A stretch of DNA of 10,712 nucleotides from Granulicatella adiacens (GCA_018364485.1 JAGZLX010000058.1:1-10712), one strand, 5' to 3'; counted from the stretch's first letter, positions 1 through 6,617 are shown. Notes: generated by a model not told the origin, from the sequence alone. Numbers and translations are program-made.

Positions 1-26
1 GATATACCAAAACAGGACTATTTTAA
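1..26 (+). CDS. C-terminal tail of an upstream gene, probably the partner ABC permease (partial)
   Basis: The third frame is open from the window edge to a TAA at 24-26 and encodes the tail YTKTGLF. The stop sits directly before the ribosome-binding site of the next gene (AAAGGAGGG, 26-34), the normal spacing inside an operon. In LplB/YtcP-type transporters the gene before this kind of permease is usually the other permease, and those proteins often end in a short basic and aromatic tail of this kind. The other two frames also stay open for 13-15 codons, so the frame choice is uncertain. Confidence 0.4.
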
Positions 27-44
27 AAGGAGGGTGGTCATAGC

Positions 45-941
45 ATGAAATGGTTTAAGGTTTCAAGAAAATCAAAATCAGATTTGTTTTTTGACGTAGT
101 GATCTACGGTTTTGCAATCTTGTTAATATTATTAATCGTATACCCATTGTGGTTTGTTGTGATTGCTTCCTTTAGTAATCCATCTGATGTGGCCAATGGT
201 AAAGTTTGGTTCATTCCCCACGAATGGAAATTAGATGGATACCTTCGCTTAATTGAACAACCACTGTTCTTAAGAAGTTATCTCAACACGATTTTATATA
301 CAGTAGTCGGTACATTATTTGCACTACTTATCAATATCCCTGCTGGGTACGCGTTATCTAGACGCGACCTACTTGGTAAAAAGTGGCTCAGCGTTCTATA
401 CATTGTTCCGATGTTCGTATCAGGTGGATTGATTCCAATCTACTTAACAGTGAAGAGTGTCGGTCTTGTCGATTCATTCTGGGTAATGGTTGTTCCATTT
501 GCAGTATCTTCTTACAATATCATCGTTGCAAGAACATTCTTCAATAACAGTATCCCAGAAGGAATGTGGGAAGCAGCTCAAATCGACGGTTGCGGAACAA
601 TTCGTTATTTCTTCAAGATTGTTGTTCCTTTATCAAAAGCCATTATCGCTGTAATTGGTTTATGGACAGCAGTTGGTATTTGGAACTCTTGGTTCAACGC
701 TTTAATTTACTTAACAAAAGAAAACTTGCAACCATTGCAATTGATCTTAAGACGGTTATTAATTAGTAACCAAATGATGCAATCTCAGGCAACAGGGGAA
801 CTTGCATCAGATCTTCGGATTAAAGCTGATATGATGAAATATGCAGCAATTGTAATTTCAACAGCTCCGATTATGTTGCTTTATCCATTTGTCCAAAAAT
901 ATTTCAATCAAGGTGTCATGATTGGCGCACTAAAAGAATAG
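45..941 (+). CDS. Carbohydrate ABC transporter permease, LplC/YtcP (MalG-like) type
   Basis: This is an inner subunit of a binding-protein-dependent importer, 298 aa, the normal length for the family. A first hydrophobic segment covers about residues 18-42, followed by further membrane segments near 80-105, 115-135, 143-163, 195-215 and 262-282, giving six in all. The cytoplasmic EAA loop that docks on the ATPase is clear: E176-A-A-Q-I-D-G182, followed by FFKIVVPLSKA. The C-terminal YPFVQKYFNQGVMIGALKE is typical of the YtcP/LplC branch. The ATG has AAAGGAGGG 11 nt upstream. The gene for the binding lipoprotein begins 10 bp after its stop. No ATPase gene is visible, which is usual for this branch because a shared MsmK/MalK-type ATPase serves several importers. 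The class is firm; the transported sugar cannot be read from the sequence. Confidence 0.93.
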   Translation: MKWFKVSRKSKSDLFFDVVIYGFAILLILLIVYPLWFVVIASFSNPSDVANGKVWFIPHEWKLDGYLRLIEQPLFLRSYLNTILYTVVGTLFALLINIPAGYALSRRDLLGKKWLSVLYIVPMFVSGGLIPIYLTVKSVGLVDSFWVMVVPFAVSSYNIIVARTFFNNSIPEGMWEAAQIDGCGTIRYFFKIVVPLSKAIIAVIGLWTAVGIWNSWFNALIYLTKENLQPLQLILRRLLISNQMMQSQATGELASDLRIKADMMKYAAIVISTAPIMLLYPFVQKYFNQGVMIGALKE

Positions 942-951
942 GAGAGATATT

Positions 952-2514
952 ATGAAAATCAACAAAATGAAATATTTGTTTTTAGCAGCAGCTACACTTA
1001 CAGGATTAGCAGCTTGCTCAAATTCAACAACCAAATCAAATGACGAAAAGTCAGATCAAACGAACTTCAAAATTACAACCGTTCGATGGTCGGACTGGGG
1101 CGAAGATTACCATAAAGGATTTATCGATGATTCTGCTAAAGAAGCAGGCATTGAAATCAACTGGGATACTTTAGTAGCTGCAGACTGGACAGATAAAAAA
1201 TCTGTATTAATTGCCAGCGGGGACCTACCAGATGCCTTCTTAGGATCAAACGCATTTAACGATGCTGAAATTGCTCAAAACCAATCTTTATTTATTCCTC
1301 TAGAAGATTTAATTAAAGAAAACATGCCAAATCTTACAAAGGCAATGGAAAAAGAACCAAAACTAAAAGCGATGATTACAGCTCCTGACGGACACATTTA
1401 CAGTCTTCCTAAGAAATTACCAATGCGTCCAACAGTAGGAAACCAATTATTCATCAATAAAAAATGGCTTGACAATCTTGGGTTGAAGGTACCTCAAACT
1501 TATGATGAATTAGTAAAAGTACTTCAAGAATTCAAAGATAAAGACGCAAACGGAAATGGAGATCCAACGGATGAAATTCCATTTGGATCAGGTAACTTTG
1601 ACCCAACATTCTCTTACATCCTTCCATTTAACAACCGTTTAGGTGCAGATAACACTTATGAAATGTCTGTTAAAGACGGCAAACCTGTATATCTACGTAC
1701 AGAAGAAAGCTACAAACAAGGGATTGCAGCAATGCATGAAGCTTACAAGAAAGGCTTAATTGACCCTGAACTTTACACTGAAGATTCATCAATGAGTGCT
1801 GCAAAACGTATGGATAAATCAGTAGCTAGAGTAGGTGTTTCAAGTGGTTGGACTGCCGATGCAACATTTGGATTACATGCTAGCGAATATGTGCCTTTAC
1901 CAGCAATTAAAGGTCCTGATGGAAAAGGTTATGTTACTTCTGACCCAGACCACTACAACTATGGACGTAACGAATTATTAGTAACAACAAAAGCGAAAAA
2001 CCCTGCTAAATTATTACAATGGTTCGATAAATTCTATACTGATGATGCAAGTATCCAAAACTTCTATGGCTCATTTGGAATTGCTACAGAAAAAGATGGA
2101 GACAAATATAAAGTATTACCTCCAAAAGATGGTAAATCTGCCGATGAATATGCTTGGATTCACTCTCTACGTGACTTCGGACCTAAATACGTTAGCGACG
2201 ATATCAACAGCCACGTTGATATTGACCAAACTCAAGGTGATGGTTTGAAATTGAAGATGGACCAAGAATTAAAACAATATGCTTTACCAGCTTACCCTAA
2301 TGTAGTTTATTCTCAAGAAGAACTAAGTAAATTAGCTTCAATTTACGTAAGTATCGATTCTTATGTAAAACAACAAGCTTCTAAATGGGTAGTTGACGGA
2401 GGAATTGAAGAAGAATGGGATTCTTACTTAGCAAACCTTAAAAATATGGGATTGGATGAATTCATCAAGATTCAACAAGACGCATATGACCGTTATCAAA
2501 AAGAAGTTAAATAA
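952..2514 (+). CDS. Sugar-binding lipoprotein of an ABC importer (extracellular solute-binding protein family 1, LplA/YtcQ-like)
   Basis: This 520-aa protein captures the substrate outside the cell and delivers it to the permeases. It has a lipoprotein signal: basic N-terminus, hydrophobic stretch and lipobox L19-A-A-C22, so Cys22 is the predicted lipidation site. A Ser/Thr/Asn-rich linker follows. The mature part of about 499 aa matches the large binding proteins of this branch. An Asp/Asn/Gly loop at D198-A-N-G-N-G-D-P-T-D-E208 resembles the Ca2+-binding loop common in this family. The start is ATG with GGAGAG just upstream. The paired permease and a GH31 enzyme further along point to an oligosaccharide ligand. 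Streptococcus pneumoniae has an importer of similar make-up (NgtS with its permeases) that takes up host N-glycans, but similarity of ligand here is only a guess. Confidence 0.93.
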   Translation: MKINKMKYLFLAAATLTGLAACSNSTTKSNDEKSDQTNFKITTVRWSDWGEDYHKGFIDDSAKEAGIEINWDTLVAADWTDKKSVLIASGDLPDAFLGSNAFNDAEIAQNQSLFIPLEDLIKENMPNLTKAMEKEPKLKAMITAPDGHIYSLPKKLPMRPTVGNQLFINKKWLDNLGLKVPQTYDELVKVLQEFKDKDANGNGDPTDEIPFGSGNFDPTFSYILPFNNRLGADNTYEMSVKDGKPVYLRTEESYKQGIAAMHEAYKKGLIDPELYTEDSSMSAAKRMDKSVARVGVSSGWTADATFGLHASEYVPLPAIKGPDGKGYVTSDPDHYNYGRNELLVTTKAKNPAKLLQWFDKFYTDDASIQNFYGSFGIATEKDGDKYKVLPPKDGKSADEYAWIHSLRDFGPKYVSDDINSHVDIDQTQGDGLKLKMDQELKQYALPAYPNVVYSQEELSKLASIYVSIDSYVKQQASKWVVDGGIEEEWDSYLANLKNMGLDEFIKIQQDAYDRYQKEVK

Positions 2515-2562
2515 GCACATTCTAACAAATACCCTAACTGAAACGTTTAAAATACAATGAGT

Positions 2563-2607
2563 AGAGGGAGCGAGATGAAGAAAAATCTTTCTCGCTTCCT
2601 TTTTCTC
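2563..2607 (+). terminator. Terminator-like hairpin between the binding-protein gene and the yesL-like gene
   Basis: GGGAGCGAGA (2566-2575) pairs with TCTCGCTTCC (2590-2599) over 10 bp with one G-U. It can extend outward by A-U/G-U pairs and inward by AAGA/TCTT, and is followed by TTTTTCTC. It lies 48 bp after the stop of the binding-protein gene and ends about 20 bp before the next start. The form is that of a leaky or full intrinsic terminator that would lower expression of the two downstream genes relative to the transporter. Confidence 0.75.
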
Positions 2608-2627
2608 ATATAGGAACGGTGATATCA

Positions 2628-3281
2628 TTGCAAAAACTATTTCGAATAGATGGGCCACTCGTTAGAGGACTAACGCTCATCACCAATTTGATTCTATTAA
2701 ATACATTATTTATCATTACGAGCATTCCCCTTGTGACGATGGGGACTTCTGTGACAGCTCTCAACACGATGCTGCATCGGATTTTAAAGGGTGATGATGG
2801 CGATATTGTCTATCATTATTTTCGTATTTTTAAATCCAACTTTAAGCAATCCACTGTCATTTGGGCAGCTCTTGTGGTACTCTCGGTTCTATTATTTTTG
2901 AACTATAGTATTTTTTCGAATACAAACTTTTTGAATGGATATGGATTATTACTTCTTGCGCCATTCGGAATGCTTGCGATACTAGGAGTTGTCATCCTTT
3001 TACCGTATATTGGATTATTTGAAAATAGTTTAAAAGCCAGTGTCATCAATAGCTTTTTCGTTTGTATTTTAGATCCGTTACGTGCAATTTTATTAATTCT
3101 ATTTAACTGCGCAGTGGTATATATGAGTGTGGATACGCCAGAGCGATTATTGACGTCGATTTACGTGTTCACTTTTGGTGGCTTTGCGCTCTGGGCATTG
3201 TTAAATGTAAAAGTAACGAGTAAAATGTTTGAGAAGGCATATAAATTAAGCAATGGAGGTACGCAAGATGAAAATTTTTAA
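2628..3281 (+). CDS. YesL-family (DUF624) membrane protein
   Basis: This integral membrane protein belongs to a family named after Bacillus subtilis YesL, which is often encoded beside LplA/YtcQ-type sugar importers and glycosidases. Its biochemical role is not established. I place the start at TTG 2628 because GGTGAT (2618-2623), the 3' half of the consensus ribosome-binding site, lies just before it; this gives 217 aa. An in-frame GTG at 2619 would give 220 aa, but its only upstream purine run is 3 nt away. Hydrophobic segments lie at about residues 15-40, 77-95, 105-130, 145-165 and 175-195. The N-terminal NLILLNTLFIITSIPLVTMGTS follows the family pattern Asn-hydrophobic-Pro-x-Val-Thr-x-Gly. 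It overlaps the GH31 start by 14 bp, so the two are probably translated together. Confidence 0.85.
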   Translation: MQKLFRIDGPLVRGLTLITNLILLNTLFIITSIPLVTMGTSVTALNTMLHRILKGDDGDIVYHYFRIFKSNFKQSTVIWAALVVLSVLLFLNYSIFSNTNFLNGYGLLLLAPFGMLAILGVVILLPYIGLFENSLKASVINSFFVCILDPLRAILLILFNCAVVYMSVDTPERLLTSIYVFTFGGFALWALLNVKVTSKMFEKAYKLSNGGTQDENF

Positions 3282-5481
3282 AGGAGATTTTTATCGTATC
3301 AGCGTTCTAACGGATAAACTCATTCGATTAGAATATTCAAAAAATGGACAGTTCGAAGATAGACATACGCAATTGATTCAAAATAGAGACTTTGGTGAAG
3401 TGGATGTTGAAGCCACCGAAACGCCAGAACTATTAGATATTAATACAAAGTTTTTCCGTTTACGCTATAACAAAGGCGAATTCAATAATCAAAATCTATT
3501 TATTGAATTAAAAGGGCAATTTGCTCTCTACGGAAGCAGATGGTACTTTGGTGAACCAATCGAAACTTTAAAAGGGACGACTCGTACACTCGACCAAGTG
3601 GATGGGGAAACAGAACTCGAAGATGGTATTATTAGTAAGAGTGGTTATGCTGTTTTAGATGACTCTAATGGATTTATTAGTGATGAAAAAGAAGGCTTTA
3701 TCAAAAAAGAAAGCGAAGTGGACCTATACTTCTTCGCTTATGGACATGATTATAGAGGAGCCATCAGAGACTTCTATCACCTAACTGGCGCAACTCCATT
3801 ATTACCACGCTATGCCTTAGGAAACTGGTGGAGCCGATATTGGGCGTATACAGCTGATGAGTATTTAAGTCTCGTTGAACGCTTCGAAGATGAGCAAGTA
3901 CCGCTTGCGGTTGGCGTGTTAGATATGGATTGGCATATCACAAAAATTCCAGAACGCTTCGGAAGTGGTTGGACAGGGTACTCTTGGAACCGTGAACTCA
4001 TTCCAGAACCAGAAAAATTATTAAAGAAACTACATGATAAGAAATTAAAACTTTCTCTAAATGTCCATCCAGCCGATGGTATTCGAGCTTATGAAGATGC
4101 ATATCCAGCAGTTGCCAAACGCCTAGGACTAGATGCAGCCAGTGAAGAACCTGCAATCTTTGATATTGCAGATCCTCGCTTTAGAGAATCTTACTTTAAA
4201 GATGTACATTATCCATTAGAAGAACAAGGTGTTGATTTCTGGTGGATTGACTGGCAACAAGGAACGCAAGGGGTACAAGATCCATTGTGGTTATTAAACC
4301 ATTATCATTTTGTCGATAATTGTAAGAGAGCAGATGGCGGATTAATCTTGTCTCGTTATGCAGGACCTGGTAGCCATCGTTATCCAGTTGGATTTTCTGG
4401 TGACTCTATCGTGACTTGGGAATCCCTTCAATTCCAACCATATTTTACTTCAACGGCTTCAAACATTGGATATAGCTGGTGGAGTCATGATATCGGCGGA
4501 CATATGCTTGGTTATTATGATGAAGAATTACAAACGCGCTGGTTGCAATATGGTATCTTTAGTCCAATTACACGCCTTCATAGTACGCAAAGTCCATTTA
4601 ATAGTAAGGAGCCATGGTTCTTTACGAAGCATACTGCAGAAATCATGAAGCACTATTTACGTCTAAGACATCAATTGATTCCGTATCTTTATACGATGAA
4701 TGTTGCAACGCATGAAGAGGGAGCGCCTCTTGTGAGTCCGATGTACTACTTCTATCCAGAAAATGAAGAAAGTTATCGCGTGCCAAATCAATACTTCTTC
4801 GGTAGCGAGTTGATGGTTGCTCCGATTACAGAACCAATGAATAAGGATTACCAATCTGCAAAAGTTCAAGTCTGGTTCCCTGAAGGAAAATGGTACGACT
4901 TCTTCACTGGAAGAGAGTATCCAGGAGATGTAGTGCTTGATATTTATCGTGATATCGAATCGATTCCTGTATTTGCTAAAGAAGGAGCGATTGTGCCGCT
5001 CGATGGTTCTGGTGTGAAGATGGGTGTGGACTTACCAGAAGTGATTGACTGGTATGTATTCCCAGGAACTCATCATTCATTCGAAATGGTGGAAGACTTA
5101 GATGGCGCTCGTTGTGTTACAACATTATCTGTTGATTGGAAATTAGGAGCGATTCAATTATCCGTTGAAGGAGAAACAGCTATCCTTCCCGAAAACAGAA
5201 TTCACCGTGTTCATGTTCAAGGAAGTCATGCAGCCGTCGTTGAATTGGAAAATAAAAATGCGACTGTTGAATTTACTGTTGGCGAAAAACAAACAGTTAA
5301 TCGAAACGAAGCATTCTTCCAAGTGCTCAAGAATGCGAACCTTCGTTACGCAACGAAAGACCACTTATATCGTCGATTAGTGAATGCTAGAAATGCGAAC
5401 GAAATCATGAACATCTTACATCATGAAGACGATGAATTAAGAGGACGATTGCTAGAAATTTTATTTATTAGTGAAGCGTAA
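3268..5481 (+). CDS. Glycoside hydrolase family 31 alpha-glycosidase
   Basis: This retaining alpha-glycosidase is 737 aa and has no signal peptide, so it should act on imported sugar in the cytoplasm. The start is ATG 3268, with GGAGGT at 3255-3260 and 7 nt spacing; the in-frame ATG at 3253 lies in front of that site and is not used. The N-terminal beta domain is followed by the catalytic barrel. The predicted nucleophile is D328 in FWWIDWQQG, and the predicted acid/base is D379 in FSGDSIVTWESL, followed by WWSHDIGGH. Further family marks are NVHPADGIRAYEDAY, SPITRLHST and RLRHQLIPYLYTM. The WIDWQQG form and the HPADG segment set it apart from classical alpha-glucosidases (WIDMNE), so the linkage and substrate are open: alpha-glucosidase, alpha-xylosidase and other activities all occur in GH31. 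Residues 691-737 form a charged, probably helical tail. Confidence 0.93.
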   Translation: MKIFKGDFYRISVLTDKLIRLEYSKNGQFEDRHTQLIQNRDFGEVDVEATETPELLDINTKFFRLRYNKGEFNNQNLFIELKGQFALYGSRWYFGEPIETLKGTTRTLDQVDGETELEDGIISKSGYAVLDDSNGFISDEKEGFIKKESEVDLYFFAYGHDYRGAIRDFYHLTGATPLLPRYALGNWWSRYWAYTADEYLSLVERFEDEQVPLAVGVLDMDWHITKIPERFGSGWTGYSWNRELIPEPEKLLKKLHDKKLKLSLNVHPADGIRAYEDAYPAVAKRLGLDAASEEPAIFDIADPRFRESYFKDVHYPLEEQGVDFWWIDWQQGTQGVQDPLWLLNHYHFVDNCKRADGGLILSRYAGPGSHRYPVGFSGDSIVTWESLQFQPYFTSTASNIGYSWWSHDIGGHMLGYYDEELQTRWLQYGIFSPITRLHSTQSPFNSKEPWFFTKHTAEIMKHYLRLRHQLIPYLYTMNVATHEEGAPLVSPMYYFYPENEESYRVPNQYFFGSELMVAPITEPMNKDYQSAKVQVWFPEGKWYDFFTGREYPGDVVLDIYRDIESIPVFAKEGAIVPLDGSGVKMGVDLPEVIDWYVFPGTHHSFEMVEDLDGARCVTTLSVDWKLGAIQLSVEGETAILPENRIHRVHVQGSHAAVVELENKNATVEFTVGEKQTVNRNEAFFQVLKNANLRYATKDHLYRRLVNARNANEIMNILHHEDDELRGRLLEILFISEA

Positions 5482-5486
5482 TGAAA

Positions 5487-5522
5487 AACGGATACTTCCA
5501 ATAGGAGGTATCCGTTATTTTT
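5487..5522 (+). terminator. Intrinsic terminator of the sugar locus
   Basis: AACGGATACTTCC (5487-5499) pairs with GGAGGTATCCGTT (5504-5516) over 13 bp with one G-U. The loop is AATA and ATTTTTAT follows. It lies 5 bp after the GH31 stop. The A-run on its left side would also give a U-tail in the opposite direction, so it may work both ways. Confidence 0.9.
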
Positions 5523-5525
5523 ATG

Positions 5526-5561
5526 TACAAAAGAAAGCACTGTAATTAACTACAGTGCTTT
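5526..5561 (-). terminator. Intrinsic terminator of the lipoprotein gene
   Basis: Read on the - strand, AAAGCACTGTA (5561-5551) pairs perfectly with TACAGTGCTTT (5544-5534) across a 6-nt loop, followed by CTTTTGT. It lies 5 bp past the stop codon of the - strand lipoprotein gene and is separate from the terminator of the convergent GH31 gene. Confidence 0.85.
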
Positions 5562-5566
5562 ACCCG

Positions 5567-6205
5567 TTAATCGACTTTATAGTACATCAATGTTTTGATA
5601 GTTTTGCCGTCTGTTACGGTTTGCGTACCGTAAATACGGTCTTTAGAAATATCCGATTGGTCTTTGTCACCAGACATCACACCATAAGTGAGCTCTACAT
5701 TTTTAGGGATGAATGAGAATACGGCGCCTCCCACAAATGCATTTTCATTGCCTTCTGGAACCATAATCCAGTTGAGAAGTCCTTCTTGGAATTGTTGTTC
5801 GGTAATACCAACTTTAAATGTTTTTCCACCAGAAGTAATATTTCCATCTTTATCAATGTGGAATTCCCATCCAGCAGAGTTTCTCCATGTTCCGGCTACG
5901 CTACGGAAGTCCCCTTGTTTCATCGCTTGGATATCCATGGATGAAGGAGCAGGCGCTTCGGCAGGAACGGCTACTTTTTCAGTAGATACAGTCTTTGGAA
6001 CGGGAGCCGTTGCGTGCTGCGTTTCAGCAGTTGTTGCAACGATAGTCGTTGGAGCTTCAGTAGTACTTGTCGTTGTTTGTTTCGTTGTTGTTGTGCTTTG
6101 AGTAGTCGTCGTTTGCGCTTGAGTGGTTGTGTCTTCTTTCTTTTGGAAAAATGAACAGCCAGCTAAAGTCAGTGCGACTAGGATCAGAGCGATTGATTTT
6201 TTCAT
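5567..6205 (-). CDS. Thr-rich lipoprotein with a C-terminal DUF6287-like domain
   Basis: This surface lipoprotein of 212 aa has no established function. Residues 1-17 are a compact lipoprotein signal (MKKS, hydrophobic core, LAGC with lipidation at Cys17). Residues 26-62 are low-complexity, mostly Thr with Ser, Gln and Lys in TTTT-type blocks. Residues 63-88 are Pro/Ala/Val-rich, so about 70 residues look like a flexible or glycosylated stalk. The folded part runs from about M90 to 212. It begins MDIQAMKQGDFRSVAGTWRN, which resembles the DUF6287 domain I recall from streptococcal lipoproteins, with the GTW(R/K)N motif and an alternating beta pattern. The start is ATG with AAAGGAGGA (6220-6212) and 6 nt spacing. 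It is a single-gene unit with its own terminator, transcribed away from mgtA. Confidence 0.85.
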   Translation of the reverse strand: MKKSIALILVALTLAGCSFFQKKEDTTTQAQTTTTQSTTTTKQTTTSTTEAPTTIVATTAETQHATAPVPKTVSTEKVAVPAEAPAPSSMDIQAMKQGDFRSVAGTWRNSAGWEFHIDKDGNITSGGKTFKVGITEQQFQEGLLNWIMVPEGNENAFVGGAVFSFIPKNVELTYGVMSGDKDQSDISKDRIYGTQTVTDGKTIKTLMYYKVD

Positions 6206-6229
6206 AGGGATTCCTCCTTTTACACGTTT

Positions 6230-6283
6230 ATTATACTACTAATTCATATTTTAATATAGATACAAAGTTAATTTCTTTGACAA
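6230..6283 (-). promoter_or_regulatory. Candidate promoter of the lipoprotein gene
   Basis: On the - strand there is TTGTCA at 6283-6278 and TATATT at 6258-6253, 19 bp apart. A better -10 (TATAAT, 6235-6230) lies closer to the gene but has no recognisable -35 and would leave a leader of under 20 nt. Either could serve. The position upstream of the only gene on this strand supports a promoter here; which box is used is unclear. Confidence 0.45.
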
Positions 6284-6305
6284 AGGGGAAATATGGGAGT
6301 ATGGT
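6277..6305 (+). promoter_or_regulatory. Candidate promoter of the mgtA transcript
   Basis: A consensus -35 TTGACA (6277-6282) is followed after 17 bp by TATGGT (6300-6305), a 4/6 match to TATAAT. Transcription would start near 6312, a few bases before the first conserved block of the riboswitch. The -35 lies inside an 11-bp palindrome, CTTTG-A-CAAAG (6275-6285), and overlaps the candidate -35 of the divergent lipoprotein gene. Confidence 0.6.
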
Positions 6306-6311
6306 GGTGAT

Positions 6312-6452
6312 GTAAATCGGTAGGTGAGACTACCATGGAGATACGGATGACTACCGCAAAATAGTGGAGACACTATGCGTTGGTTAGCAGCCTCTGTCGT
6401 GAAGGCAGAGACTAATGTCATTTCATCGCTCCATGATGTTAAAGCTTGAACG
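6312..6452 (+). promoter_or_regulatory. M-box (ykoK leader) Mg2+ riboswitch aptamer, diverged
   Basis: The segment aligns by eye with the Bacillus subtilis mgtE M-box in order and spacing. Matching blocks are TAGGTGAG (6321-6328), ATGGAGATACG (6335-6345), a hairpin ATAGTG/CACTAT with loop GAGA (6361-6376) in the place of the mgtE GUC/GAC hairpin, GCGTTGGTTAGCAG (6377-6390), TAATG near 6413-6417, and TTAAAGC (6439-6445) for the terminal CUAAAGC. Local stems fit: GGTAG/CTACC (6319-6334), CTACC/GGTTAG (6351-6355 with 6382-6387) and CTCTGTC/GGCAGAG (6392-6410). M-box RNAs bind several Mg2+ ions and switch off Mg2+ transporter genes when Mg2+ is plentiful, which suits the downstream mgtA. The closing helix P1 is not clear. 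One possible substitute, 6309-6317 with 6420-6427, needs a start site slightly upstream of the predicted one. Confidence 0.8.
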
Positions 6453-6500
6453 AAAAAATGAGAATTGTTTATTTGGTAAGCATCTTGTCGCGTTTAAGCT
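6443..6500 (+). promoter_or_regulatory. Candidate antiterminator helix of the mgtA leader
   Basis: The 3' edge of the aptamer, AGCTTGAACG (6443-6452), can pair over 10 bp (one G-U) with CGTTTAAGCT (6491-6500), which is the loop of the following terminator. This helix would trap the terminator's 5' arm (6478-6489) inside its own loop and prevent termination. It uses bases at the conserved 3' end of the M-box, so Mg2+-bound aptamer and antiterminator would be exclusive. That is the expected low-Mg2+ ON, high-Mg2+ OFF logic. Confidence 0.6.
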
Positions 6501-6519
6501 ATGACAAGGTGCTTTTTCA
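6478..6519 (+). terminator. Riboswitch-controlled intrinsic terminator in the mgtA leader
   Basis: AAGCATCTTGTC (6478-6489) pairs with GACAAGGTGCTT (6503-6514) over 12 bp with one G-U. The loop is 13 nt and the stem runs into TTTTT. It sits about 25 nt after the aptamer and 134 nt before the mgtA start, the usual place for an M-box expression platform. Confidence 0.88.
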
Positions 6520-6535
6520 TTTGCCAAAAACTTTT

Positions 6536-6550
6536 AGAAAGAGGGTGATC
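6536..6550 (+). promoter_or_regulatory. Near-full-length ribosome-binding site of the mgtA leader ORF
   Basis: The 15 bases differ at only two central positions from the complete complement of the 16S rRNA 3' end (AGAAAGGAGGTGATC). With that alignment the core GAGGG lies at 6541-6545, 7 nt before TTG 6553, the ideal distance. No other start codon lies at that spacing, so the site is what defines the small ORF. It overlaps the left arm of the inverted repeat 6543-6552 / 6608-6617. Confidence 0.7.
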
Positions 6551-6617
6551 ATTTGCCAGGACCGGAGAGTCAAACGAAACAAATCATTGAGCGAAGGGAA
6601 GAGTGTGATGATCACCC
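6543..6617 (+). repeat. 10-bp perfect inverted repeat spanning the leader ORF
   Basis: GGGTGATCAT (6543-6552) and ATGATCACCC (6608-6617) are exact complements separated by 55 nt. In RNA the helix would bury the 3' half of the leader ORF's ribosome-binding site and end directly before its TTG. The right arm lies in codons 19-22 of the ORF. Its TCACC (6612-6616) could alternatively pair with GGTGA (6643-6647) of the mgtA ribosome-binding site over 5 bp. A second option, GCGAAG/CTTCGC (6591-6596 with 6622-6627), lies across the right arm. Confidence 0.65.

Noticed and set aside
2539..2552. TGAAACGTTTAAA as a CcpA (cre) or LacI-type operator
   Set aside because: It is one base too short for the cre pattern TGWAANCGNTNWCA and lies behind the binding-protein gene without a convincing promoter. 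The AAACGTTT palindrome alone is too short to support a call.
2553..2558. TACAAT as a -10 box for the yesL-like gene
   Set aside because: There is no -35 at 16-18 bp, and any transcript would run straight into the terminator hairpin at 2563-2602.
3253..3267. Earlier in-frame ATG for the GH31 gene
   Set aside because: The ribosome-binding site GGAGGT lies at 3255-3260, inside this extension, and is placed correctly for ATG 3268.
5688..6101. 137-codon + strand ORF opposite the lipoprotein gene
   Set aside because: It is antisense to the Thr-rich repeat and to the domain; its Val/Ser-rich sequence is what Thr codons read backwards give. It has no ribosome-binding site or family resemblance.
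6290..6452. yybP-ykoY (Mn2+) riboswitch, suggested by the GGGGAAATATGGGAGTA stretch
   Set aside because: The rest of that motif is absent, whereas several M-box blocks occur in order, and the downstream gene is a Mg2+ P-ATPase.
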